A stretch of 64,000 bases of DNA from Pleurostoma richardsiae (lineage: Eukaryota > Ascomycota > Sordariomycetes > Calosphaeriales > Pleurostomataceae), in contig JANBVO010000011.1 in NCBI GenBank assembly GCA_030052745.1, positions 769,768 through 833,767 on the forward strand. The letters are read 5' to 3'. The position numbers and the translations under genes are program-made. The notes beneath the pieces are model-generated. The model made no database searches. It had not been told where the DNA came from and was given only the letters and a program-made list of their open reading frames with translations. Below are positions 23,500 to 34,608 of the stretch, piece by piece; position 1 is the first letter of the stretch, and every line of letters begins with the position of its first letter.

Positions 23500-25161
23500 T
23501 GCTCGAACAAATGTAGCCCTAGCGTTTCTCACATCGTTCCTAGCGATAAAATAGGTAACGAACTTTCTCTACCAACTGGGTATAAATATTTGTGTTGGCT
23601 ACCTATGAGACTTTTTGAGGGGTAGAGGACCGCGATGAGGACATAAGCAGCCCGGTGATGATAGTCGAGGCAGCTGTTGAAACAGCGGGGCGGAAAAGCC
23701 TATTCCAGAAGTATTCCGGACACCGCAGGCCGCGGTTGCTACGGCCTCGACGCCGACGTGACTTTGGCGGAAATTTGCACCCCGATGCAACGATACACGG
23801 AGGCATCTGCTCCGGCTTGCTCAACTGAGCTCGCCTTGGTCCTATAAGAGCACCTATGGCAAAGACCGCCCAAACACGTTAGTACTTGGAATTGCAAATA
23901 CCAGAACTCGGAATAGTGGCGTAAGCAGGTTGCATAAATACCTACTGGTGTACTGACGGTTGGTCACTCCGGACCACGTTCTATGTTGCTTCTTTTACTA
24001 TACTATGTTCTCTATCTCCGTCGGTCTGCCGTGGCTTTGCTTCCGGAACAACCGCAGGAAGCGACACTATAACAATCACACGGCGTACACTACTCTACGG
24101 TTCTAATTCTCTGGTGAACGAGTGGCATCATTGTGCCGTCAGAGTCCTGCTGTTGACGAGTGGGATTATGGGGCGACCTGTCACCAACAGGAAGGGGACG
24201 GGAGATCAAAGAAACTATGAGTTTGAACGTCGCAGTCTCTTTCGTGAAACTATAAAATCTTCTCAATGGGATTCGAATGGGACAAATGAGCCATAGTGTC
24301 AACTTCACTATAGTTTGGGTGGAACTGTTCGAAAAATTCACATGGACCTAATAGTCTTTCAAGTACCCCTTTTCCTCCACAATGTGACATACGACACATT
24401 TCAGCTCACATTCCTCTAGATAGCGCCTCAATCAGCGTCTTATACGGGTCGACACACACCCGCACAGGGGACTTATCATGCTGAAATCGACGTGGTACGT
24501 CCATGTGGCTCTTACCGCCAGGATACAGGCAAAGGATCTTCTGCCGATGGTACACTAAAGCACGCGCAGGGGCTTGACTTCTCATCAGACAACGTGCGCT
24601 GTGATGACCTTGTGGACGAGGTTGGATGGTCCCGTCGGAACGACAAGGTAGACGCTGTCCTTCGAGAAGGCCTCGTACCTGCTAAACGAGACGCCCGAGC
24701 CCGACGTCTACGAGAGATGGACACAAAGCACCTGAGTACCGCAGCACCTACGATAGCATGACGTCTACAACACTATACCACCTACGATAGCATAGTACCT
24801 CTAAATATGCAACACTTATAATATAATAATACCCACATTCTGTAGAATGCTTGGAGTTATCGTATCTTCCACACTCTTTCTGTCGATATCTAGAACTCGG
24901 TTGAGCCATCTAAGGCGGTGTAGCGTGCAGATCTAGTAACTTAATGTATGTCTTTCGCGTGCTTCCTCACTAGCTGTGTGGTTGGACTAGCCTAAGCCCT
25001 CATTTTTTCCTCGATATGTTTTAGTGGCGCCTCCATAGAGACATCAGCGATTCAAGAATTTCGATCTCAACAAAGCCGCACACAGGCTAGCTATTATTGA
25101 CGTTCTAACTGGGCCATGGCCGAGAGCGGTACCTTATCGAGTCCATGTAAACTCAACCTGA
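23500..25161. other. Intergenic, no gene found
   Basis: 1.66 kb including the GH43 promoter. ORFs at 24114-24296 and 24492-24761 have no recognisable features. A 15-bp perfect direct repeat lies at 24745-24759 and 24779-24793. Bases 24750-24850 are AT-rich. Confidence 0.5.
24745..24793. repeat. 15-bp direct repeat
   Basis: CACCTACGATAGCAT occurs twice, starting 34 bases apart, in a non-coding AT-rich stretch. Purpose unknown; it could be a small duplication or a relic. Confidence 0.7.
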
Positions 25162-26277
25162 CTACTTCGCCATAAGTCCCTGAGCCCGGACTTCATGGAT
25201 CACAGCATCCGGATCAACCGTCGCAGTCTTCATCTTCTTCTCCGCGTATCCACGCATTCCAGGGACACGGGCGACGAGCGTCAGCGTCTGCTTCTTGAGG
25301 GGTATGGACCCAGTGCGCTCCTCGTAGAGCAGGGCAAAGATACACACGATCAGGAAGAGCCAGTACAGATTGTAGGAGATGACGGACCCGTAGGTCGCGG
25401 TGTTCTGCCAGCCTAGGACGGCATTGAAGACGTCCCAGCCATTGTCTGTCTCCGGGTTGCAGCAGTTGACGTGCCAGACCGTCTCCTTGATGTTGTAGGA
25501 CCCGGGCCCGTTCCCGACCTCCGCGACGTCGCTGCCCACCTTCGCAGCGAAGGCATGGTACTGCAGGCTCCAGACGGCCTTGGAGAACATGCCGGCAGCG
25601 ATGAGGTACAGCACGCTTGTCGACGCGATGAGGAAAAGCTGGATCGACATGGCGCTACCGCCGCGGTACAGGAGGTAGCCGATGGCAGCGGCGGCGAGAG
25701 CACCGCAGAAGACGGGCAGTGGGAAGGAGGTCGCCGGCAGGCCGAGGGACACTCCGCCGACGAACACGACTGCCTCGAGGCCCTCGCGGAGCGTCGTGAT
25801 GAAGGGCAGGATGAACATGACGTGGCGGCGAGACCAGTCGCCTAGCCACACGCCGAGGCGGTCGCGGCGCCTGACATGTGCCAGGTTCGTGTGCTCGGCC
25901 AGGGCCTGGGCGATCTTGACGCGCCACTTCTCACGCATCTTGTTGACGCGCAGGAAAGCGAGCCCCATGGCGGTGACAATGATGGTGGCGATCAGGTAGA
26001 ATATGCCCTCCCACAGGTCCTCGGACTGCGCCCAGATGTCGCGGCCCAGACCGTAGAAGACGCCGATAAAGGCACCACCGATGACCAGACAGATGGCCAC
26101 ACCCGCGAAGGCGCCTATCCAGACCTGCCGCTTCAGACGTTTGTAGATGGTGGGGTCCTGATCGGGCGTCCCGAGGCATTGCTTGAGGAAGGAGAAGAGG
26201 ACGGACAGGACGATGATTGCCTCGAGACACTCCCGAAAGACGATGAAGAAAACTTGCACGGCGAAGACGTTCGCCAT
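25162..26277 (-). CDS. FTR1: High-affinity plasma-membrane iron permease FTR1
   Basis: Single exon, 371 residues, within the usual fungal range. Ftr1 imports Fe3+ handed over by the multicopper ferroxidase Fet3 at the plasma membrane. Both iron-binding REXXE motifs are intact: RECLE at 15-19 in the first helix and REGLE at 164-168. Seven hydrophobic helices can be traced (including AIIVLSVLFSFL, VWIGAFAGVAICLVIGGAF, GIFYLIATIIVTAMGLAF and LYWLFLIVCIFALLY). The loop with NIKETVWHVNCCNPETDNGW (about 283-302) is the conserved extracellular part. The next gene, divergently transcribed, is FET3, the normal fungal pairing; the shared promoter carries SreA-type sites. Confidence 0.96.
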   Translation of the reverse strand: MANVFAVQVFFIVFRECLEAIIVLSVLFSFLKQCLGTPDQDPTIYKRLKRQVWIGAFAGVAICLVIGGAFIGVFYGLGRDIWAQSEDLWEGIFYLIATIIVTAMGLAFLRVNKMREKWRVKIAQALAEHTNLAHVRRRDRLGVWLGDWSRRHVMFILPFITTLREGLEAVVFVGGVSLGLPATSFPLPVFCGALAAAAIGYLLYRGGSAMSIQLFLIASTSVLYLIAAGMFSKAVWSLQYHAFAAKVGSDVAEVGNGPGSYNIKETVWHVNCCNPETDNGWDVFNAVLGWQNTATYGSVISYNLYWLFLIVCIFALLYEERTGSIPLKKQTLTLVARVPGMRGYAEKKMKTATVDPDAVIHEVRAQGLMAK

Positions 26278-26858
26278 GGCGATGATACGGTGGTGCTGGA
26301 TTTCACCAGCCTCCGCTGAAACAGTCTGAGGAGGGGAATCTGAGGGGCCAGATCTGGCTTGGAGGGCAACTCTGCGAAGTCAATTGTGAGCTGCAATTCA
26401 AGAAAAGCTGGGAGCAGGTGGCAGATGGAACACAGCTTCGCAGACGAAGATTATCACACTTACCTTTCGCAGTGAATTCTCTCAAGCTCCAGCGCCCTTG
26501 AGAGGTAGAGAATCTTGGACTTGTAGAAGTTGCGACTCTCTTTTGACTTCAGTCCCGACCTCGCAGACAGGAAGACGGAGAGAACCGGGAAGAGACTGGA
26601 AGACTATGGCTGGGATTTCCAGGAAGAAGTCTAGTCTTTTGTGAGGGGGCCACGCCATGCTGGAGTGGAGAAGGACAGTCGGCCAAAGATCAAACCATCT
26701 TTCTGTCAAGCTAATCTCCTCGTGGCATCCATGGCATCCCAACACTTGTCTCTGACGGTGGAGCTGCTTAGCAGCGTAAATAATCGTCTTGCATGGAGCT
26801 ACTGGGATCTGGATGACCCTCTGCCCAATCACCAAGAAGGCCAAGCGAGATTCCCTTG

Positions 26859-26867
26859 TTATCTGAT
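26859..26867 (-). promoter_or_regulatory. SreA/URBS1-type GATA site 1 (ATCAGATAA)
   Basis: Perfect match to ATCWGATAA, the element bound by iron-sensing GATA repressors (SreA, SRE, Urbs1), 582 bases upstream of FTR1 and 717 upstream of FET3. A partial second copy, ATCTGATGG, follows directly. Confidence 0.7.
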
Positions 26868-27109
26868 CATCTGATGGGCACGATCCTTGAAGCCACTGCA
26901 AACTATTCCATCAGCTCTCCACCCCCTCGGCTGATGTGCCCCCACCGTCGTGCTGCTCGGGTCTGCGATGCCGGTATTGAAGACGCTCTGTCTTGCTTTG
27001 ATAGGCCCATAGCAGTGAAATCGCGCATATGGCTCCTTTGATGGCGCCAGTGCTAACAAAGCTTGACAAAGCTTGAAGGAAGCTTGACCAATGCTTGGCC
27101 GCATTAAGG

Positions 27110-27118
27110 TTATCTGAT
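27110..27118 (-). promoter_or_regulatory. SreA/URBS1-type GATA site 2 (ATCAGATAA)
   Basis: Perfect ATCWGATAA match, 466 bases upstream of the FET3 start. Confidence 0.7.
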
Positions 27119-27138
27119 CATCCCTTCGGCATCGTGTC

Positions 27139-27147
27139 TTATCTGAT
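27139..27147 (-). promoter_or_regulatory. SreA/URBS1-type GATA site 3 (ATCAGATAA)
   Basis: Perfect match, 29 bases after site 2 and in the same orientation; paired spacing near three helical turns could allow cooperative binding. Confidence 0.7.
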
Positions 27148-27583
27148 CTTACCCGTTGTGTGCTTAGCGCTGAGCAGGCCCTTCCCAGCTGCTCCATCAG
27201 TGCATGGAGCCGGCGTCAGTGTTGGTGGGCGGAATCGGCCCACCGCGCGTCGTCGGAGGGGCACCGGTCGCAGGTAAGGTCTAGCCAGGACGTCGCAATG
27301 AGAGCTCAGCCGGGAAATTCCTGGGCACTCTCTTCTTCCCGTCCCTCTTTACGCCTTCATCAAGGGACTCACCGGGCCTTGTTGAGGACGCCAATAAGTG
27401 GTGTGGACTTTCGCCATTCCCGGATACTCTTGGAAAAGCCGAGTCGTCTCATTCTCGCCTCTCGCGAAAACGATAACTCCTCGTTCAATTTCTTGCGGGC
27501 AGGGCACACTGCAACCCCCGCTGACGGATTGCTCGTCTCTGTGGAAAAGAAAGACTGCGCAGGGCTGCCCCTAACGTTGCGAT

Positions 27584-29739
27584 ATGTGGTCTCTACTCAG
27601 CGGCCGTGCCGCCCTCCTCTATTCTCTCGTGGCGGCGCTTGTTCCTCTGGGCTGCGAGGCGAAGACAGTTACCTACGACTTCAACGTGACTTGGGTGCAC
27701 GCGAATCCAGACGGGCTTTTCGAACGGAAGGTCGTGGGCATCAATGGGCAATGGCCGCTTCCTATCATTGAGGTTGACAAGGGCGACCAGCTCGTTGTCA
27801 ACATGTACAATGGGCTCGAGGACCACGGCGCATCGATCCACTTCCACGGGATGTTCCAGAATGGGACCAACGAGATGGATGGGCCAAACATGGTCACGCA
27901 GTGCTCTGTATTACCGGGATCAAGCATGACCTACAACTTCACGGTGAATCAGAACGGCACCTACTGGTACCAGTAAGTCCATCCCGTTTCTATTGAAGGG
28001 TCTCTGTGCGCCAGCTAACGGATAGTCGTAGCTGCCATGTCGATTACTGCTACCCCAACGGCTACCGTCAGGCTCTGATCGTGCACGACCCGGATGCCTA
28101 CTTCGCCGACTCGTACAAGGAAGAGATTATCATAACACTGTCTGACTGGTACCACGACATGATGGACAAGCTTGCGAAGAGCTTCTTGTCCGTCTTCAAT
28201 CCGACTGGCGCTGAGCCGGTGCCCAATTCCTTCCTGCTCAATGAAAAGATGAACTCAAGCTTCGCCGTAGAACCGAACACTACGTACCTCATCCGCCTGA
28301 TCAACCACGGCGCATTCGTGGGCCAGTACTTCTACATCGAAGACCACACGTTCCAGATTGTCGAGGTGGACGGCGTCTACACCGAACCGACAGAGGCCTC
28401 GCTGCTCTACATCTCTGTTGCCCAGCGCTACTCGATCCTGCTGACGACCAAGAACTCGACTGACAAGAACTACCCCATTGTCACGGTGGCAGATTCTTCG
28501 CTACTTGACGTGATCTCGCCGGACCTGCAGCTGAACAACACCAACTGGCTTGAGTACAACAGCGAGGCACCGCACGAGCAGGCCGTGATCAATGTCACAG
28601 ATAGCACGGAGCTAAACCCATTTGACGACTTCACTTTGGTGCCGGAGGATCGCGTAGCTCTACTACCGGAGCCGGATCACGAGCTCGACCTGACTGTCAT
28701 CATGCAGAACCTTGACAATGGAGATGGATACGCCTTCCTAAACAATATCTCCTTCACAGCGCCCAAGGTCCCAACGCTGTATACAGTCCTCTCCTCGGGA
28801 GACCTGGCCACTCGCGAGGAAATTTACGGCGATTTCACTCATTCGGTTGTGCTGGAGCACAACGAGGTCGTGCAGATTGTCCTCAACAACGCCGACAGCG
28901 GCTCCCACCCCTTCCACCTCCACGGGCACAACTTCCAGGTTATCAATCGTGAGCCGCCGTACGGTCCGCATTTCTACGACTATCTGGAGGGCGATCCTGT
29001 GCCATATGACCCGGCGAATCACTCAGATTTCCCCGCGATCCCAATCCGCCGCGACACCCTTGTCCTGCCACCACAGGGCTATCTCGTGATCCGCTTCGTT
29101 GCTGACAACCCTGGCGTCTGGATGTTTCACTGGTAAGAATGCCCTACATTCATGTCATCTCTTCCCGTGATTATTTCAGAAACACCGAATCTTGTCGTTA
29201 CTCTTGAATCCCTGAATTAGCATCAAGAGAATCTCCCTTTCCACCTCCTCGCTTCTCCGCACTCCAACAGCAGAATAGAACTGTGATAAGCTAACTGCCT
29301 ATCAAGCCATATTGATTGGCATCTTTCTCAAGGTCTTGGGATGCTCCTGATCGAGGCTCCGACCCAAATGCAAGAGCGGATGTCTATCCCCGAGAACCAT
29401 TACGATGTGTGCCGCGCCGGGGGCGTGGCGACTACCGGCAACGCGGCCGGTAATACCGAGGACTTCCTCGACCTTTCGGGCCAGAATAAACAGCCAGGAT
29501 GGCTTCCGGGAGGGTTCACGGCACGCGGCATCGTGGCGATGGTCTTCTCGTGCTTGTCGGCCGTGCTAGGCATTGCCAGCATTACTGTGTACGGCCTGGC
29601 GGATGTCAAGCATCAGAGCCAGAGTGCAGTCGCTTCTGATGTCGTGATGGTCGCGCCGACGCAGCAGTACCATGATACACAGGACGGAGAAGTACAGGTG
29701 GTTCAGGATGTCGTTACAAGCCAGGATGAGAAGCCGTGA
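27584..29739 (+). CDS. FET3: Multicopper ferroxidase FET3
   Basis: Three exons: 27584-27972, 28032-29132 and 29307-29739, introns of 59 and 174 nt, the second with a CTAAC branch site; 640 residues. Fet3 oxidises Fe2+ outside the plasma membrane and passes Fe3+ to Ftr1. A signal peptide (cleaved near GCEA/KT, about 26), three cupredoxin domains and a C-terminal membrane helix (about 570-595, GIVAMVFSCLSAVLGIASIT) are seen. All four copper motifs are present: HFHGMF (about 86), WYHCH (about 127-131), HPFHLHGH (about 422) and FHCHIDWHLSQGLGM (about 495), the last restored by splicing a TG|C codon. The stretch after WYHCH (VDYCYPNGYRQ) departs from the usual SHTxGQYxDGLxG form. Intron 1 has two acceptors 6 nt apart; the downstream one gives HCH. 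Confidence 0.93.
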
Positions 29740-30960
29740 CGACAGAGGCGATAATGGACTTAAGCGACTGCTACTTCGACAAAGTGGGTGTGACATAGTA
29801 TGAATCTTGTAGCTGTTAAGCACTGGGTAAAATTTGATTCAATCTCAGGAGACTGTGTTTTGTGATGATCCTCCGATCTGCCCTCATGGTAAACTCAGAA
29901 CTTACTTAACGCTTGATTACTTCAACTACAGCAAAACAGAGGGTACAATCGTAGTCATGTAGTTACTCAGTCTACCCAGCTCCCAGGTACACCTTATGCT
30001 AGTACTTGGGTCCTGAACCGTTGCAAGTACTCTATTTATATCGTGCTTGTGGGACGTTTCATAAGCATTCCATAGGCGTCATAGGGAGACTTTCAACACT
30101 TACCTTGTCTAGAGATCGGCGATATTCGACATCGACCCCCTAGCCACGATGCTAGTTTGGAGGCACCGTTGCCGGTCCCCTGAACTTACCATCAAGAATG
30201 CTTGCAATTTCACCTGCTTTAGCCGATAGCAGTAGATATGAGCTGGAATACATAGCTGATCACATAATCAGGTATGCGATTGACGACCTGGCTATGGACC
30301 CGATTATGGACCTGATCATGAGAAAGGCATAACCCCTTCCCTAGGTGCCTAGATACCTAGCTATCCAACTGCCGCCTTGTTCGCCTCATCAACGTTTATC
30401 TCGCTAGCTCAGTCTAGTCTCTGATCGCCGTACCTTCGCCTTCACTACCTAAATTTTGTTGTCTCGGTTCCTTCCTCTTCAAGTCGCTTGAGAGTCTTCC
30501 ATCGACCACCTGCGGAATTCACAGAAGCAGCGCTTCCTCCCAATCGATTCCCATGTTCTCGCCTCAGCGGTGCTTCATCTTTCCTGCATCATTCGATTCA
30601 ACCTTACTAACAGAAAAGCGTAGTACGAATAGTAATACTATTTACAGTTATTTAACTCTTTACACTGTTCATTGTTTAGATTGTTTGGTTAAATACCAGC
30701 TTCAAATTGTTCTTATTACTTCAAGAACTAACTAGTCAAACGCCAATTTATTACTGGATTTAGTGATAGATTGACTAAAAGGAATGGAGTAAGAGAAGAG
30801 AAGTCAAAGCTGAGATAACTTGGCGCGATCGGACACACCAAGACGAAGACCCAGCAAGTCGACAGCGAAGTAGATAGTCGTGAACACGACTCTGAACCCA
30901 CATTCTCACTTGCGTCGTCCAATGCGACCCAAAACCCCAACATCGCATCAATAGCATCTA
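29740..30960. other. Intergenic, convergent 3' ends, AT-rich
   Basis: 1.2 kb between the FET3 stop and the next stop. Bases 30590-30780 are AT-rich. No recognisable gene. Confidence 0.5.
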
Positions 30961-32007
30961 CTACGACCAAGGCGATATCATATTCGGGCCGCTCAGGTAG
31001 ACGTTGATCTGCATGGCCTGGAGCTCGTCGTTGTAGTACTGGAGCACTTCGAGAGTATCACCAGTGGCTTCGGTGGGAGACAGCAGCGGCATAGTACCCA
31101 GGGCCTTCATCTCCTCCAACCACACCTCCTGCGCTTCCTGCGCCGCGGTCATGCGGTCCGGGATGAAGGCGGAGATGTTCTCGTAAGGGTAGACCTTACC
31201 TGGGATCGTGCCGCTGGTCACGACGAAGCCTAACTCCTCGTCGATGACCAGGCCAACTCGTGCGTTCGTGTCAGTAGGGTGATCGGAGGGCCAGGTGCAG
31301 CCGAGTGGGTCCAGTGAACCGTTACCGTACGTCCCAGGATCGACGACTTTCCAGCCCGCTTCAGTGAACTGACAGTCTTCGCCGACACTGACCGAGAAGT
31401 TGCTGGACGTGGAGAAGAGGGCCTCGCTCAGGGCCAACAACGTTTCCCGGCTCGCCTTCGTCCGATTAGCCGGTGGCGACATCAACACCTCGTAGTTCGT
31501 CGGAAGTTCCGCGGCCGAGAAGGAGAAGCCGTGGTCGCCACGGTAGCGGTTGATGAACAGTTCCAGCTCGGTGATCTGCCGGTCGACTACCTTGACTCGG
31601 CCCCGAAGGACTGATTCCGTCGCGTCATTGCCTTCACTGATGTCCAGGGCGAAGTACGCCGTGCCGTTCGTTGTGTCGATTGCCAGCAGACTGGGCGGGC
31701 CTGCCTTGGTGACGGTGCGCCACAGCGTCATCATGCCGAGCGCTGCCGGGTGTGAGTTTTCGGTCGCCTGATAGACCGTTGCCAACGGCAGGGTGTACGG
31801 GTTGTGCTCCACCATGGAATCCAGGATCTGCCTAACGATGTTCGTCATGCAATCCCGGGAGCAGTCGCTGTTCGACATGTTCGGCGCACAACTCCTGCCG
31901 ACCAACGTGGCGGCAGGCACCGGCAGAGAAGCTCCAGCCATCGCAAACACCGCCACCGCGAGGCCCAGCGACAAGCGAAGCATACTGAATGGATCTGGAA
32001 TGCGCAA
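30961..32007 (-). CDS. Secreted DUF8021-like protein
   Basis: Single exon, 348 residues (340 if translation starts at the second Met, 31983, which gives a cleaner signal peptide MLRLSLGLAVAVFAMAGASL). After the signal, SCAPNMSNSDCSRDCMTNIV leads into VEHNPYTLPLATVYQATENS (about 68-87), the pattern I associate with DUF8021, a SnoaL-like cone-shaped domain of secreted fungal proteins. WRTVTKAG and FALDISEGNDATESVLRGRV (about 118-140) fit the second half of that domain. The C-terminal part is acidic, with several N-glycosylation sequons. Function is unknown. Convergent with FET3. Secretion is well supported; family is tentative. Confidence 0.72.
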   Translation of the reverse strand: MRIPDPFSMLRLSLGLAVAVFAMAGASLPVPAATLVGRSCAPNMSNSDCSRDCMTNIVRQILDSMVEHNPYTLPLATVYQATENSHPAALGMMTLWRTVTKAGPPSLLAIDTTNGTAYFALDISEGNDATESVLRGRVKVVDRQITELELFINRYRGDHGFSFSAAELPTNYEVLMSPPANRTKASRETLLALSEALFSTSSNFSVSVGEDCQFTEAGWKVVDPGTYGNGSLDPLGCTWPSDHPTDTNARVGLVIDEELGFVVTSGTIPGKVYPYENISAFIPDRMTAAQEAQEVWLEEMKALGTMPLLSPTEATGDTLEVLQYYNDELQAMQINVYLSGPNMISPWS

Positions 32008-33505
32008 TGTGAGTTGCAGACTGCAAGTTTAGCAACACTCCTGATATCAAGTGAGGCTACACATCACTCATAGACGAAACTCGGGGGAGGCGTGTCAGAC
32101 TGAAACTTTATACCTCATTCTCTAGAACAAGACCATGCGTGTTGCTCTTCATTCGGTATACAGTAGTACTATCCGATCCGGGTCGACAACGAGACACCTG
32201 ACCCCGAGAAGAGAACAACACAACCAAATAACATTAAACGGACTTGATTCTTGAACTCGGCCCATCAGTGTCGGCCGGCTCCACGCTCGGCCCCACGCCC
32301 GGCTTCCTTGTCCGGCGCCCACCCCGGCTCCCATCCCGGCTCCACCATTTAACTGGCTTAAATACTTGAACATTCGTACAGAAGATGGTGATGATGATGC
32401 CTTCATTTATAAGATATATATATATATATATCCATGCACGTACAAGCAGGATGTCCCACCGTAGAAACGAACTTCGAGCATCGTCACGGCCTGCCATCGC
32501 CTAAGGCTGCCCTCATGACGCGTGACTTCGAAACCGTTATGACACCTCCGCAAAGCCCAGAACGGATTCAACCTTCTTTTCCCGTGAGACGGTGTTAGTC
32601 TTGTTTCTCCTATCTTCCCCAGAGCGTCTCAGGAGAGCAACGCGCTGCTAAACGAGTCTCCAGCCTTCCGTCGTAGTTCCCTCCACCATCCTGTCAGGTT
32701 TGGGCAGTCCACTAGAACGAGGGTGGATATTTTATAAGAAGCACCCAGCAAACATGATGGTCATGATCTTAAAAAAGATAGGTCTTAGCATATATATAGT
32801 TACTAATTGCGGCCGGTATGCAGCTCCGTCAGCAAGTACGCCCCGTTCCTAAGCAGACTACCACATGTTCGCTCCGATACGCAAACCGACCACCAGCCCA
32901 TCGGCCCCACCTAGACCCGGTGGGATCTGACGACCTCCAGCTTGTTTTTGAGTGCCACGGCCGCGGCTCTAAATGGCCCTCGCGTCCAGGAGCATCTAAA
33001 TAGACGACAATGTCGGAAGTGGACCGTATGGTCTCAGCCCGTTCTCGACCTCCCTGAAGGATCCGGGCGCCACGGCGGTAGCGGTCGTGGCCGATTGCCT
33101 CTAGTTCCCCCATCTTTCTCGGAGTCTGGTCTTCATGACTTCCGCCGGTAGGCTGTGAGCGTACGACCTGACATTATATTTGCATTTCTAGGCTCGAGAG
33201 TGCACTCCGAATGGGATGTTCGCGAGATAGACCCTAGAGCCTCGCGATGATTGAGGTAGACTTTTAGGCTTACCCCCGGCTCATCCTTGCCCCAGGTTAA
33301 AGCAGCATCAGTTTAGGTCTATCTACGATAGATTGAATGGCCGACGAAATATTGGAGCTCGATAATGTCTGCTATGATATGTTGAAAGAACTTATAGGCA
33401 GCTACTATCTACCTTGATGTCAAATCTCCTATACCTTCTTGATAACTCATCATGATCCCTGCATAGTGCCTCTATACCGAGCAATCGGTTAGAAGAACGA
33501 ATGGG
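32008..33505. other. Intergenic with a TA microsatellite
   Basis: 1.5 kb. It contains the promoter of the DUF8021-like gene and the (TA)n run at 32414-32431. Bases 33160-33450 are AT-rich. No recognisable gene. Confidence 0.5.
32414..32431. repeat. (TA)n microsatellite
   Basis: Nine consecutive AT dinucleotides in non-coding sequence. Confidence 0.9.
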
Positions 33506-34608
33506 TCAATCACTTCCCGAGGGGACCCTAGTTCCTTGCCATTCCTCACAGTAAACCCGCGTTGCGTTACCAAGCGCCAAGGCTACATCACTTGATCCGA
33601 AAAGCACCTCCGGTGCCTGCGTGTCGGCACAGAGATCAAAGGCGATCTGTGCCCCGAACTGGTTCGTAGAACTGAGGTTGTGTTGCCCGCAGAGGGTGTT
33701 TCCGGCAGCTTGACAGGGTGTGAGTCGGCGCTGTCATGCCTAAGTGGAAGGGAGGGAGGGAGGAAACCTTACCCTGACAGAGGTTGTTAACCATGATGAT
33801 GATGCTAGACGCATTAGGGAGCTTGTTTCCTATGGTGTCCGTGGATGCGTCAAGCTTCCAGCAAGTGCCACATGCGAGACCTACACCCGCCCCTGGGACG
33901 GCACCGTAGAGGTTTTGGGACACGGCAGAAGCATAACCGGGCTATAAAGTGGTCAGATGGGAGGCTTAGTCCAAGTTAAGGATCACTAACATCCGTGTAG
34001 AACCCGCAGGAAGTCCCCAGGGTATTGCAGGTCGGAGCTCCTGGGTTATCGCTAGATCCGTAATACGTAAAGCTAGCATTGAAGGTCGACCCGATCCCAA
34101 TTTCCTCAGGAGTTGCCGTCTCCACAGTTGTGCCTGTTGCGGTGGTCGGGGCTTGGGTTGCCGTCGGTGTGCTGCTTGCGTGAAGACTCGTGGATGTCGC
34201 TGTGGAGTTGGAAGAGTGCCTCTTCTTGACAAGCTCAGTGCCAACAATAGGCCCGGCGATTGTCCCACCCACGATGATGAGGAGTGACGCCATTGCCACT
34301 GCGAGCTTCGTACGGCGCAGCCATGGGGGGTCTCTCCTACGGGAGAAACAGTCGCAGTCTTTCAAGTTGTGTTGGGGAACCGCCTTCCGCCTAATACTGG
34401 CTGCTCGGACGTGTGATCTGATCACTTCCAGAGTATCTCGATGGCCAAGCGCGCCTGGTCTACCAGCATCGCCCTGTCGCTCCAGTTCAATATCGTCCAT
34501 ATATTCCTTCCTCAGCTCCGATGAGCCGCTTGATGGTTGAGTGTCGGGGATCACTCTACTAGAGTTGTCAGACCGTTCTGGAACACTTGGGGGAGGAGAC
34601 AGGGCCAT
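33506..34608 (-). CDS. Membrane-anchored expansin-like (double-psi beta-barrel) protein
   Basis: Three exons on the minus strand: 34608-33991, 33941-33773 and 33708-33506, introns of 49 nt (GTTAGT...TAG) and 64 nt (GTAAGG...AAG); 329 residues. Residues 1-100 are hydrophilic and basic at the end (PPWLRRTK), then a single helix KLAVAMASLLIIVGGTIAG (about 101-122), then a Ser/Thr-rich stalk and a C-terminal double-psi beta-barrel domain (about 172-329). The barrel shows TFNASFTYYG, SCGFYTDVPG? no: the spliced form reads CGFYTDPGYASAVSQNLYG, LACGTCWKL, IIMVNNLCQ, GNTLCGQHNLSSTNQFGAQI and FDLCADTQAP with conserved Cys residues, as in RlpA/expansin/GH45-like fungal proteins. Topology suggests type II: barrel outside, N-terminus in the cytosol. 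It may loosen wall polymers at the cell surface; that is inferred. Confidence 0.8.

Larger units (their letters stand above)
26278..27583. promoter_or_regulatory. Bidirectional FTR1-FET3 promoter
   Basis: 1306 bases between two divergent start codons. It carries three perfect ATCWGATAA sites listed separately and repeated AAAGCTTGA words at 27059-27086. ORFs here (for example 27160-27771) overlap the FET3 start and lack protein features. Confidence 0.75.

Noticed and set aside
24492-24761. 89-residue plus-strand ORF
   Set aside because: No recognisable motif; mirrored by an Arg/Ser-rich ORF on the other strand.
27160-27771. 203-residue plus-strand ORF overlapping the FET3 start
   Set aside because: Out of frame with FET3, has no domain and lies in the shared promoter.
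30590-30780. AT-rich stretch as a RIP-degraded transposon
   Set aside because: No terminal repeats or transposase/reverse-transcriptase remnants could be read.
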